A stretch of DNA of 64,000 bases from Planktothrix paucivesiculata PCC 9631 (GTDB lineage: Bacteria > Cyanobacteriota > Cyanobacteriia > Cyanobacteriales > Microcoleaceae), in NCBI RefSeq assembly GCF_900009265.2, contig NZ_LR735008.1, positions 109,936-173,935 of the forward strand. The letters run 5' to 3'. Of this stretch, positions 51,037 to 58,946 are shown piece after piece. Under the pieces are notes generated by a model. The model had not been told where the DNA came from. It searched no databases and saw nothing but the letters and a program-made list of their open reading frames with translations. Within the stretch, counting starts at the first letter, position 1. The number at the start of each line of letters is the position of its first letter. A program made the position numbers and the translations under genes.

Positions 51037-51456
51037 GTGAAATCTAAACGATTAGCAAATTTATTAGTTGGTTCTCTGCTTTTAGCTGGTTCATGTATTA
51101 CAACAGCTTTATTACAAGCACCACAAGCTTATGCTGGTTCTTTCAACATTATTGGTGAATGGACGGGAAGTCCAGACTGTCCAATCAATTTCTTGGACGA
51201 TGATGGAACTACTATTGAAGGTAATTGTGATAATGGTTCTTTCAATCATATTATACAGGGATCTTACTCGACTAAAGATCCGAATCGAATTAATATAACA
51301 GTGACACGCATAGATTACTCCACCGGTTGCAAGACTTCAGTTCGAGGTTACATTAGAGTGATTGACAATGATAATGTGAGATTCTGGCAAGAAGGTTGGC
51401 ATGGTTGTGGAGTGAATACAGCACCAGCAACATCCACTTGGACTAGACTGGAATAA
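51037..51456 (+). CDS. Secreted small protein, cassette copy 2
   Basis: A 139-residue exported protein starting at GTG 51037. The signal peptide KSKRLANLLVGSLLLAGSCI is shared with copy 1 and is probably cleaved after AYA (about residue 33). The mature part is a small beta-rich domain, IIGEWTGSPDC to TSTWTRLE, with six cysteines. It is only weakly like copy 1's mature domain. Lipocalin-like or avidin-like small barrels are possible; I cannot name it. Confidence 0.75.
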   Translation: MKSKRLANLLVGSLLLAGSCITTALLQAPQAYAGSFNIIGEWTGSPDCPINFLDDDGTTIEGNCDNGSFNHIIQGSYSTKDPNRINITVTRIDYSTGCKTSVRGYIRVIDNDNVRFWQEGWHGCGVNTAPATSTWTRLE

Positions 51457-51540
51457 TTTTTCTGGTAGTAGTTCGTAGGGTGGGCAATGCTTTTAAACCT
51501 TTGATTCTCACCCACTAAATTATATACATTTATTTTTATT

Positions 51541-51620
51541 GCGATCGCTCTTTGTGGGAGTTGGAGATGCGATCACTGTTTGAAGGAAGTTTGAGGTGTG
51601 ATCGCTTTTTTGAGGGAGTT
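51541..51620. repeat. Short HIP1-type array
   Basis: Three octamers (GCGATCGC 51541, GCGATCAC 51569, GTGATCGC 51598) at 28-29 bp spacing with the same GGGAGTTGGA and GGAAGTTTGAGG spacers as at 48931-49078. The two arrays share an origin and bracket cassette copy 2. Confidence 0.8.
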
Positions 51621-51739
51621 GGTGGATTTTTGGTTGTGGTGGGCAATTATAAAAGTTATTCCTTAATAATCACCATTTAACGCTGATTGCCAACCCTACA
51701 GTTACTTTCATTGATTGCCAATCACACATTTTTTGCTAA

Positions 51740-52006
51740 TCAAGGAAAAAACTTATAAATATCTTTTCGATGTAAAAACCTAGTAAAAATAATTGTATCT
51801 TCACTCAATTCTATCCCTATCCTATAGTTGCCTAAACGGATACGATAGAATGTATCATAACCTTGTAATTTTTTGAGATGATTAATTTCTAATGGGTTTT
51901 CTGTTGTTTTACATTGAATGATTATTTGCTTTAACTCAGATAAAACTTTTTTATCTTTAATTTTTCTTAAATCTTTTTCAAATCTTGATTCGAATTTGAT
52001 TTTCAT
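51740..52006 (-). CDS. RelE-family toxin
   Basis: An 88-residue RelE/ParE-type toxin: MKIKFESRFEKDLRKIKDKK, then LKKLQGYDTFYRIRLGNYRIG and FTRFLHRKDIYKFFP, the standard fold of ribosome-dependent mRNA interferases. It overlaps the antitoxin stop by one base (TAATG) on the same strand, so translation is coupled. Length is full, so it is probably functional. Confidence 0.88.
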   Translation of the reverse strand: MKIKFESRFEKDLRKIKDKKVLSELKQIIIQCKTTENPLEINHLKKLQGYDTFYRIRLGNYRIGIELSEDTIIFTRFLHRKDIYKFFP

Positions 52007-52212
52007 TAATTTTCACTATCTAATAAAGCAAATATTTTTTCTTCAGAAACAAAATCATCTTGTCGTCCTTCTTTAATGGCATTAGCTAGAGAAATTTCCT
52101 CCAATGCTTCTAGGATAAGATCATAAAATAAATCTTTTCTGGTTTTAATAATTTCTACCATTATTTCTGTCAGCATTTCTTTTGTAGTTTCGTCATCAAT
52201 TGATAATTTCAT
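52006..52212 (-). CDS. Antitoxin of the RelE pair
   Basis: A 68-residue acidic protein, MKLSIDDETTKEMLTEIMVE to FALLDSEN, with a helix-rich form typical of small antitoxins. It precedes and overlaps the toxin by one base. Specific family name not certain. It would neutralise the toxin and repress its own promoter. Confidence 0.78.
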   Translation of the reverse strand: MKLSIDDETTKEMLTEIMVEIIKTRKDLFYDLILEALEEISLANAIKEGRQDDFVSEEKIFALLDSEN

Positions 52213-52314
52213 TGTTTTACAATGTCAAATTTGTTTTTTCAAATTATAGCATATTTTAATGAATTTTTGGTTAGTATTATATAGAATGGTGTAATATATC
52301 TATTGCCTGGAATC

Positions 52315-52545
52315 ATGACTGAACTCCTCAAGCAAGTTATTGCAGAAATCCAAGAACTTCCTGCCGACCAGCAAGATGCGATCGCATTGCGTCTTATGGC
52401 TGAACTGAAAGACGAACAGAGATGGACAAAGCAGTTTGAATAAACCACAGACGAGCAGTGGGATCGATTAGCTGACATGGTTCGGCAGGAAATCTCAGAC
52501 GGTGACACCGTTTCATTGGATGAAGTCTTTCCGGTCAAGTCATGA
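52315..52545 (+). pseudogene. Antitoxin gene with an internal stop codon
   Basis: Translates MTELLKQVIAEIQELPADQQ to KQFE, then TAA at 52441, then continues in frame TTDEQWDRLADMVRQEISDG to VFPVKS with a stop at 52543. Both halves belong to one cyanobacterial antitoxin family, so a single nonsense change has broken a 76-codon gene. The toxin start follows at once (ATGA). Confidence 0.8.
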
Positions 52546-52583
52546 AATCGATTGTCACAAAAGCGTTTCGTAATTATAAATAA
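52542..52583 (+). pseudogene. Toxin remnant, first 10 codons
   Basis: ATG 52542 overlaps the antitoxin stop by four bases, as a toxin gene should. It encodes MKSIVTKAFR, the usual start of the partner toxin, then NYK and a stop. From about 52565 the DNA belongs to the toxin on the other strand. The rest of this toxin has been deleted. Confidence 0.65.
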
Positions 52584-52740
52584 TGGGATAAGCGAGAGGA
52601 TTTTGTTGAATTAAAGCTAAATTTTTATCTACAACTCGAATCAACTCTGATCCGAGTTGGTTAACTTGTGATTCATACCACCGATACGCCTCCTCTAAAT
52701 CTAATTCAGCTTCCTCGGAAATTTTAATTTTATATGTCAT
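52555..52740 (-). pseudogene. ParE/RelE-type toxin, C-terminus lost
   Basis: A 61-residue frame, MTYKIKISEEAELDLEEAYR to NPLAYPIIYN, then YETLL and a stop. Family toxins have about 95-100 residues and need the missing C-terminal part (the basic RRxL and FPY segment). The end is read from the antisense of the plus-strand toxin remnant. Overlaps its antitoxin by 11 bases. Not functional. Confidence 0.75.
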
Positions 52741-52954
52741 CTTTAATAATTCTTCGCTTAACTACTTCCCAAGATTCACCTTCATTTTCAATATTTTGAT
52801 AAGATGCTAAACGCCGATCTAATTCCTGTTTTTGAGATTGAGTTAAAGGAATTTGATCGGCATCCATAACAACACTATCCCAAATATCTTCTATTAATTG
52901 AAGTTTTTCGGAAATAGTTAGGGGTAAAATTTGTTCAGATAATAGACTATTCAT
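52730..52954 (-). CDS. Addiction-module antitoxin
   Basis: A 74-residue helical protein: MNSLLSEQILPLTISEKLQL, IEDIWDSV and LTQSQKQELDRRLASYQN, matching the putative addiction-module component family that pairs with RelE/ParE toxins. The gene is intact but its toxin is not, so it is an orphan antitoxin that may still protect against similar toxins. Confidence 0.85.
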   Translation of the reverse strand: MNSLLSEQILPLTISEKLQLIEDIWDSVVMDADQIPLTQSQKQELDRRLASYQNIENEGESWEVVKRRIIKDDI

Positions 52955-53117
52955 AAATCAAACAATGTAATTTGATAATTTTTACTTAGCTTAACTTATT
53001 TTTACCATTTTGTGTCATTTTGATGATTGGAGATCGCTCTTGGGGTGGGATCGCAGGTTAATAGGGAAGTACAATTGGTCGCAGTTTCAATCCCTTCCCA
53101 ATATTTTTATAGATTTT

Positions 53118-53930
53118 ATGAAAAAATATCAATGGTTATGGCTATCTCTATTTTTTATAGGAATTTTATCAGCCTGTGGTATTGCTAATCAAAAAACTTC
53201 TGTAGAAACTATTTCCTCGCCACCGCCCCCGATCAGTTTAATTGTTTCTGCTGCTGCCGATCTCAATTATGTTTTTCCCGAAATTGGTAGGTTATGGGAA
53301 CAGGAAACCGGAAATCAGGTGACACTTAATCTGGGTTCCACCGGACAACTGGCCCAACAGATCGATAGGGGCGCGGCCGTTGATTTATTTGCCGCGGCTA
53401 ATAAACAATTTGTGGAAGATTTAGACGCCAAGGGACTGATTATTTCTAATACTAAAGCCCTCTATGGTGTGGGGCGAATTACACTCTGGCAAAGACCGGA
53501 GGCAACCCTAGAAATTAAACAACTTCAAGATTTATTGAAGCCAGAAGTTAAACGAATTGCGATCGCTAATCCTGACCACGCTCCCTATGGAATTGCCGCC
53601 AGAGAAGCCTTACAATCGCTGGGGATTTGGGAAACCCTCCAACCCAAACTAATTTTAGGTGAAAATGTCCGACAAACTCAGCAATATGCCGAAACCGGTA
53701 ATGCGGATGTGGCGATCGTGGCTTTGTCGATCAGTATGAATAAACCGGGTAAATGGACTCTAATTGACGACAATTTGCATAAACCCCTGGAACAGATGTT
53801 AGCCGTCCCTAAAAATGCCCCTTACCCCGAAGCTGCTAAACAGTTTGCTAGTTTTATTAATAGTGAAAAGGGTCGCCCTCTGATGCAGAAATACGGTTTT
53901 ATTTTGCCGGGAGAGGAGCCTATTAAGTGA
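53118..53930 (+). CDS. modA: Molybdate ABC transporter, substrate-binding lipoprotein
   Basis: A 270-residue ModA. A lipoprotein signal with lipobox LSAC (Cys about 20) follows MKKYQWLWLSLFFIG. The binding-protein core shows ISLIVSAAADLNYVFPEIG, LNLGSTGQLAQQ, GAAVDLFAAANKQF and ANADVAIVALS-type segments. It captures molybdate or tungstate in the periplasm. ATG 53118 is chosen over the upstream open frame because it begins the lipoprotein signal. It overlaps modB by four bases. Confidence 0.92.
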   Translation: MKKYQWLWLSLFFIGILSACGIANQKTSVETISSPPPPISLIVSAAADLNYVFPEIGRLWEQETGNQVTLNLGSTGQLAQQIDRGAAVDLFAAANKQFVEDLDAKGLIISNTKALYGVGRITLWQRPEATLEIKQLQDLLKPEVKRIAIANPDHAPYGIAAREALQSLGIWETLQPKLILGENVRQTQQYAETGNADVAIVALSISMNKPGKWTLIDDNLHKPLEQMLAVPKNAPYPEAAKQFASFINSEKGRPLMQKYGFILPGEEPIK

Positions 53931-54580
53931 TCTTAGCCCCTCTAATTTTGTCATTGAAAGTTACGCTCGCCGCCAGTATTGCCGTATTGTTTATCGGTTT
54001 GAGTTTGGGCCTGTGGCTGGCAAAAAATAACTTCCCAGGGCAAATTTTTCTCTCAACTTTGCTGAATTTGCCCCTGGTTTTACCGCCTAGTGTGGTGGGC
54101 TATTTCCTGTTGTTGAGCTTGGGACGGGGTAGCCCGATCAAAGAATGGCTAGGAATTGATCTGTTATTCACTTGGCAAGCGGGGGCGATCGCTGCGGCCG
54201 TTGTGGCCATGCCCCTGATGGTGGAGTCAACCAGAGTGGCGATCTGTGATGTTGACTCTGAGATAGAAGATGCAGCCCGGATCTGTGGTTGTTCTCGATT
54301 AGATTTGCTGTGGTGTATCACCCTGCCCCTTGCCTATCGGGGTATTTTGGCAGGTTTTGGATTGAGTGTAGCCCGAGGTTTAGGAGAGTTTGGGGCAACG
54401 GTGATGGTCTGTGGTAGCATCCCCGGACGGACTCAAACTTTGCCTCTGGCTATCTATGATGCGGTGCAGAGGCAAGAGTATGGACTAGCGAATATGATGG
54501 TATTGATCATGACGGCGATCGCTTTTATATTATTGTTTTGCGTCAGAATGTTGGAAAGAAAAAATTCAGCCCATCGTTAA
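53927..54580 (+). CDS. modB: Molybdate ABC transporter, permease
   Basis: A 217-residue permease with five or six helices. It starts GTG inside the modA stop (GTGA), so the two are translationally coupled. The EAA loop reads EDAARICGCSRLDLLWCITLP followed by the glycine; LGEFGATVMVCGSIPGRTQT is the ModB signature. The ATPase gene modC is not downstream; a MITE-like repeat and pdhB follow instead. In many cyanobacteria modB and modC are fused, so the ATPase must be elsewhere. Confidence 0.93.
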   Translation: MILAPLILSLKVTLAASIAVLFIGLSLGLWLAKNNFPGQIFLSTLLNLPLVLPPSVVGYFLLLSLGRGSPIKEWLGIDLLFTWQAGAIAAAVVAMPLMVESTRVAICDVDSEIEDAARICGCSRLDLLWCITLPLAYRGILAGFGLSVARGLGEFGATVMVCGSIPGRTQTLPLAIYDAVQRQEYGLANMMVLIMTAIAFILLFCVRMLERKNSAHR

Positions 54581-54589
54581 ATCATCCCT

Positions 54590-54685
54590 GATATCGCGCT
54601 ACGCGCTAGGGAACAGGGAACAGGGAACAGGGAACAGGGTTTCATAACTCAAAAGTGTCCTAACTGTAATGCGTAGCGCTATATC
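54590..54685. repeat. 96-bp MITE-like element (intact copy)
   Basis: Ends are GATATCGCGCTACGC (54590-54604) and GCGTAGCGCTATATC (54671-54685), inverted with one mismatch in 15. Inside are about four GGGAACA heptamers (54609-54639) and CTAACTGTAATG. It is the uninterrupted form of the element split by the IS5-type insertion at 21630-22637. It lies between modB and pdhB. Confidence 0.85.
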
Positions 54686-54793
54686 GCACCGGAACACCGC
54701 AACACAGGAAGACAAGAGTTTACCCTGGTGGGTTTGAGGATTCGTTTTCGGGTAAGATTAGCTGTGATCCACAATCGCTTATCAACAATTGCA

Positions 54794-55774
54794 ATGGCAC
54801 CAACCCTACTTTTTAACGCCCTCAAACAGGCAACCGATGAAGAAATGGCCCGTGACCCCTCCGTGTTTGTGTTGGGGGAGGATGTGGGTCAATATGGCGG
54901 TTCCTATAAAGTTACAAAAGATCTTTATGAAAAATACGGGGAATTACGGGTTTTAGATACTCCGATTGCCGAAAATAGTTTTACAGGAATGGCTGTTGGT
55001 GCTGCAATGACAGGGTTGCGGCCGATTATTGAAGGCATGAATATGGGATTTTTGTTACTCGCCTTCAACCAAATTGCCAATAACGGCGGAATGCTGCGCT
55101 ATACCTCCGGGGGAAATTTTAAAATGCCTCTGGTAATTCGTGGCCCTGGAGGTGTGGGCCGTCAACTGGGGGCGGAACACTCCCAACGCTTAGAATCCTA
55201 TTTCCAGTCGGTTCCCGGCTTGAAAATGGTCGCCTGTTCCACGCCTTATAATGCTAAGGGATTACTCAAAGCCGCGATTAGGGATGATAACCCGGTGCTA
55301 TTTTTTGAGCACGTTCTGTTATACAACCTCAAGGAAGAAATCCCCGACGAGGAATATATTGTCCCCATCGATAAGGCGGAAATAGTCAGACAGGGGAAAG
55401 ATGTAACAATTCTGACCTATTCTCGGATGCGCCATCACGTCATGCAAGCGGTTCCTGCTTTGGTCAAACAGGGTTATGATCCGGAAGTGATTGATTTAAT
55501 TTCTCTTAAACCCCTCGATTTTGAAACCATTGGGGAATCGATTCGCAAAACCCATCGGGTAGTTATCGTGGAAGAATGTATGAAAACCGGGGGACTGGGG
55601 GCAGAAATTACGGCTTCAATTAATGATCGTCTTTTTGATGAACTGGATGCGCCTGTATTAAGATTGGCATCCCAAGATATTCCTACACCCTATAACGGTG
55701 CTTTAGAGAGACTAACTATTGTTCAACCGGAACAAATTGTGGAAGGAGTTAAATCAATTATCAGTTATCGGTAA
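54794..55774 (+). CDS. pdhB: Pyruvate dehydrogenase E1 component, beta subunit
   Basis: A 326-residue PdhB. The start ATG 54794 ([20 protein letters not shown]) matches family length; an upstream open stretch is discarded. Key segments: [45 protein letters not shown] and [12 protein letters not shown]. The beta subunit makes the active-site wall and thiamine diphosphate contacts of the complex that turns pyruvate into acetyl-CoA. Followed by secD and secF in a conserved order. Confidence 0.96.
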   Translation: MAPTLLFNALKQATDEEMARDPSVFVLGEDVGQYGGSYKVTKDLYEKYGELRVLDTPIAENSFTGMAVGAAMTGLRPIIEGMNMGFLLLAFNQIANNGGMLRYTSGGNFKMPLVIRGPGGVGRQLGAEHSQRLESYFQSVPGLKMVACSTPYNAKGLLKAAIRDDNPVLFFEHVLLYNLKEEIPDEEYIVPIDKAEIVRQGKDVTILTYSRMRHHVMQAVPALVKQGYDPEVIDLISLKPLDFETIGESIRKTHRVVIVEECMKTGGLGAEITASINDRLFDELDAPVLRLASQDIPTPYNGALERLTIVQPEQIVEGVKSIISYR

Positions 55775-55919
55775 TCAGTTATCAGTTATCAGTTATTAGT
55801 TGCCAGATGACTGATAACTGATACAGACGCGCCAATAGCCTACGGCATCGCTGCGCTCGGGCACGTCTCTACTGATAATTGATAATTGATAACTGATTGA
55901 CTACTAATTATTAATAAAA
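55775..55919. repeat. ATCAGTT-type repeats between pdhB and secD
   Basis: From 55775 there are several ATCAGTT heptamers and an inverted part (CAGATGACTGATAACTGATAC), then CGATGCCGTAGG-type DNA near 55835 and again GATAATTGATAACTG near 55873-55895. They form possible hairpins. The pair pdhB-secD is thus separated by about 145 bp of repeat DNA. Confidence 0.75.
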
Positions 55920-57326
55920 ATGCGAAAACAAAGATCTGCTTTAATTCTGATTTTAGTGATGCTAATTGCCTCTATTATAGTCTTAACTAATGTTCCTTTT
56001 CGGCTGGGTTTAGATTTACGGGGAGGTTCCCAACTTACTGTTCAATTGAAACCTTCGGAAGCGGTTCCTGTGATTGATGAACGGGTTCTGACCTCGGTTC
56101 AAAGTGTAATTGAAAACCGGGTGAATGAATTGGGGGTATCGGAAGCACTGGTGCAAACCGTAGGAGAAAATCAGATTTTGGTGCAGTTACCAGGGGTGAA
56201 TGACCCCCAAGAAGCGGAAAGGGTTTTAGGAGGAACGGCGCAGTTAGATTTCCGGGAACAAAAATCGGGAACTGAACAACAGTTAGCGGTAGAATTTCAA
56301 GTCCAACAGGGAATTAAACAACAAATTGAGGATGCTAAAAAAAAGGGTGATTCTCAAACTTTAGCCACCGCTATCGAATCTTTAAATAGAAGTAATGATG
56401 CGATCGCCCAACTCTATAATACTCCTCTTTTGAGAGGTCAAGATTTAAAAGACGCCTATCCTGAACCCGTACAAGGGGGAGGAAACTGGAATATCGGTTT
56501 AGTGTTTAGTTCTGAAGGAGGGGAAAGGTTCGCTGAACTGACTAAAAATTTAGCGGGAACCGGTCGAACTATTGGGATTTTTCTGGATAATAGTTTATTA
56601 AGTTCTCCGTCGGTTCCGGTGGATTTTGCTGATACAGGAATTGTCGGGGGTCGGGCGGTAATTACGGGTCGATTTACTGCCGAACAAGCTAATTCCTTAG
56701 CGGTACAATTGCGCGGCGGAGCTTTACCTGTTCCCGTGGAAATTGTGGAAAACCGCACCGTGGGGGCTACCCTAGGACGGGATAGTATTCAACGGAGTAT
56801 TTACGCCGGGGTAACGGGTTTAATTCTAGTCCTGATTTTCATGATTGTTTATTATCGATTACCCGGAGTAATTGCGGATTTTTCTTTAATTATTTACGCC
56901 TTATTAAGTTTAGCCCTATTTAATTTATTGGGGGTAACTTTAACCTTACCTGGAATTGCTGGATTTATTCTGAGTATTGGGATGGCGGTGGATGCTAATG
57001 TTCTGATATTTGAACGAACCCGTGAGGAATTGCGGGCGGGAAAAACCCTATACCGTTCTGTGGAATCGGGTTTTTATCGGGCATTTGGTAGTATTTTAGA
57101 TGGGAATGTGACCACGGTAATTGCTTGTGTAGCCCTGTTTTGGTTTGGAACAGGATTAGTCAAAGGTTTTGCTCTTACCTTGGGATTAGGAGTCGTGGTT
57201 AGTATGTTTACTGCTATTACTTGTAGTCGCAGTTTCCTATTCCTATCTCTTGATTTCCCAGAGTTAAGAAAACCGGAATTGTTTTGTCCGAATTTGAAAA
57301 AAGATCTCTCGGTAGTTAGTAATTAG
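55920..57326 (+). CDS. secD: Protein translocase subunit SecD
   Basis: A 468-residue SecD. The first helix (about 7-25) is followed by LGLDLRGGSQL (29-39), the D1 motif, then the large periplasmic domain with NRVNELGVSEALVQ, and six helices in all. The D5 motif (GMAVDANVLIFERTREE, about 355-371) holds the acidic residue that drives proton-coupled pulling. With SecF it helps SecYEG export proteins across the plasma and thylakoid membranes. The ATG is the first in frame. Confidence 0.96.
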   Translation: MRKQRSALILILVMLIASIIVLTNVPFRLGLDLRGGSQLTVQLKPSEAVPVIDERVLTSVQSVIENRVNELGVSEALVQTVGENQILVQLPGVNDPQEAERVLGGTAQLDFREQKSGTEQQLAVEFQVQQGIKQQIEDAKKKGDSQTLATAIESLNRSNDAIAQLYNTPLLRGQDLKDAYPEPVQGGGNWNIGLVFSSEGGERFAELTKNLAGTGRTIGIFLDNSLLSSPSVPVDFADTGIVGGRAVITGRFTAEQANSLAVQLRGGALPVPVEIVENRTVGATLGRDSIQRSIYAGVTGLILVLIFMIVYYRLPGVIADFSLIIYALLSLALFNLLGVTLTLPGIAGFILSIGMAVDANVLIFERTREELRAGKTLYRSVESGFYRAFGSILDGNVTTVIACVALFWFGTGLVKGFALTLGLGVVVSMFTAITCSRSFLFLSLDFPELRKPELFCPNLKKDLSVVSN

Positions 57327-57401
57327 GGAATAGGGAACACTTCGACTTCGCTCAGTAACAAGGGAATAGTAAACAGTCAACAGTCAACGGTCAACTAATT
57401 T
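57327..57401. repeat. Dispersed block between secD and secF
   Basis: Contains TAGGGAATAGGGAACACTTC, GACTTCGCTCAGTAACA and CAACAGTCAACGGTCAAC. It is another copy of the ACTTCGACTTCGCTCAGTAA family. It lies inside an operon, so transcription must pass through it. Confidence 0.85.
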
Positions 57402-58370
57402 ATGGCTTTTAGTGTTATTAAACGACGTAACCTATGGTGGACGATTTCCGGCGCGGTTATTCTGGCGGGAATTGTCGCTATGGGAATTTCTTGGAGTCGG
57501 CCAGATATTGGCGCTCCCTTACGTCCAGCCTTGGATTTTGTAGGAGGAACTCGCCTCCAATTAGAATTGGATTGTTCGGTTGCTAATAATTGTGATGGCC
57601 CGATTGAGATTACTCAAGTTCGGGAAGTTTTAGCGAGTCAGGGTTTAGCAAATAGTTCGATTCAACTGTTAGATAAAGATTCGAGCAAAAAAGATAAACA
57701 AATTGTTTCGATTCGCACCAAAACTTTAAACGTTGATGAAAGAAGCAATTTACAATCGGCTTTAAGTCAAAAAATCGGAGCCTTTGACCCAAAAGGGATT
57801 CAAATTGATACCGTTGGCCCTACTACTGGTCGTCAAATTTTTATCTCGGGACTAATTGCTTTATTATTGTCTTTTGCCGGAATTACAGTTTATTTAAGTT
57901 TTCGGTTTAAGTTGGACTATGCCTTTTTTGCCTTTGTTGCTTTATTCCATGATGTTTTTGTGACCCTAGGAGTATTCTCAATTTTGGGTTTAGTTTTAGG
58001 GGTAGAAGTTGATAGTTTATTTCTGGTTTCTCTGTTGACAATTGTGGGATTTTCTGTTAATGATACGGTGGTAATTTATGACCGAGTTCGGGAAGTGATT
58101 GCCCGAAATCCTGATCTGCATATTAACCAAGTGGTGGATGATGCGGTGGGACAAACTTTAACCCGGTCTATTAATACCACTTTAACTACCCTATTGCCCC
58201 TAATTTGTATTTTCCTATTTGGCGGTGAAACCCTAAAATATTTTGCCTTAGCTTTATTAGTGGGATTCACGGCTGGGGCCTATTCTAGTATTTTTATTGC
58301 CAGTACAATGTTAGCTTGGTGGCGCGATCGCAAATCCGATTCGGTGACTTTAGCCACGGAAAAAGAGTAA
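57402..58370 (+). CDS. secF: Protein translocase subunit SecF
   Basis: A 322-residue SecF with six helices. Motifs: [13 protein letters not shown] (about 44-56), [16 protein letters not shown] (about 210-225) and [15 protein letters not shown]. It forms the accessory motor with SecD. The spacing of 75 bp from secD is filled by repeat DNA but the order pdhB-secD-secF is the usual one in cyanobacteria. ATG 57402 is supported by family length. Confidence 0.96.
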   Translation: MAFSVIKRRNLWWTISGAVILAGIVAMGISWSRPDIGAPLRPALDFVGGTRLQLELDCSVANNCDGPIEITQVREVLASQGLANSSIQLLDKDSSKKDKQIVSIRTKTLNVDERSNLQSALSQKIGAFDPKGIQIDTVGPTTGRQIFISGLIALLLSFAGITVYLSFRFKLDYAFFAFVALFHDVFVTLGVFSILGLVLGVEVDSLFLVSLLTIVGFSVNDTVVIYDRVREVIARNPDLHINQVVDDAVGQTLTRSINTTLTTLLPLICIFLFGGETLKYFALALLVGFTAGAYSSIFIASTMLAWWRDRKSDSVTLATEKE

Positions 58371-58382
58371 ATTCAGGGTAGG

Positions 58383-58401
58383 TTATCCCGTGTCGGGATA
58401 A
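58383..58401 (+). terminator. Palindrome after secF
   Basis: TTATCCCG-TGT-CGGGATAA is a perfect 8-bp stem with a 3-base loop, 13 bases after the secF stop. No T run follows. It may be a weak terminator or 3' stabiliser. Confidence 0.4.
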
Positions 58402-58489
58402 AGCTATGAATAGGGGTTTCAAGAAGGGATAGGGAATAGAAAATAAGGGATAAAATATTGCCCATTGCCTATTCCCCATTCCCCTTTTA

Positions 58490-58876
58490 TTAAGAATGAA
58501 CTGGGTTTAAATTCCAGTCGGGACGGAGATTTTCTGCTGCTCTTAAATAGGGGTGATAAACTTGGGTTTTATCGCTGGGTAGGTTAACATGAACTAAGAA
58601 GCGAATACATTTTTCTAAACTGCCGGCGACGTACATTTGTTGAACATCTAATAACGGAACATTCTGCCATTGAGGACGCTCACGGGCGATCGCGGCGGGA
58701 AAAATAGCGTCTAAATCTTTGGTGACAGAAAAGGTCATACTAATAATTTCATTAGGATCAAGTTGATTACGGGTTTCCAATTCGTCTAGTAATTCTATGA
58801 CCGCTTCTCGAATGGCTGCAACCGAATTTTCTGAAACCGTCGTTGCGCCACGAATGGCTCGAACTCGCCAGTCCAC
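58490..58876 (-). CDS. aroH: Chorismate mutase, AroH type
   Basis: A 128-residue monofunctional chorismate mutase: WRVRAIRGATTVSENS at the start (active-site Arg), EIISMTFSVTKDLDAIFPA, and later VPLLDVQQMYVAGSLEKCIR with the conserved Arg near residue 90. It converts chorismate to prephenate for Phe and Tyr synthesis. The Bacillus AroH-like trimer fold is used in cyanobacteria. Converges with secF. Confidence 0.94.
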   Translation of the reverse strand: MDWRVRAIRGATTVSENSVAAIREAVIELLDELETRNQLDPNEIISMTFSVTKDLDAIFPAAIARERPQWQNVPLLDVQQMYVAGSLEKCIRFLVHVNLPSDKTQVYHPYLRAAENLRPDWNLNPVHS

Positions 58877-58946
58877 AAATAGAATCCTCCGCGATTAAAA
58901 TATTGATTGTTCTCAGTTTAGCAATACCGGGAGACAAGGTGAAAAA

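Noticed and set aside
52239-52538. 99-codon minus-strand frame over the broken antitoxin
   Set aside because: The plus strand there encodes a recognisable antitoxin with a nonsense codon; the minus frame is its shadow.
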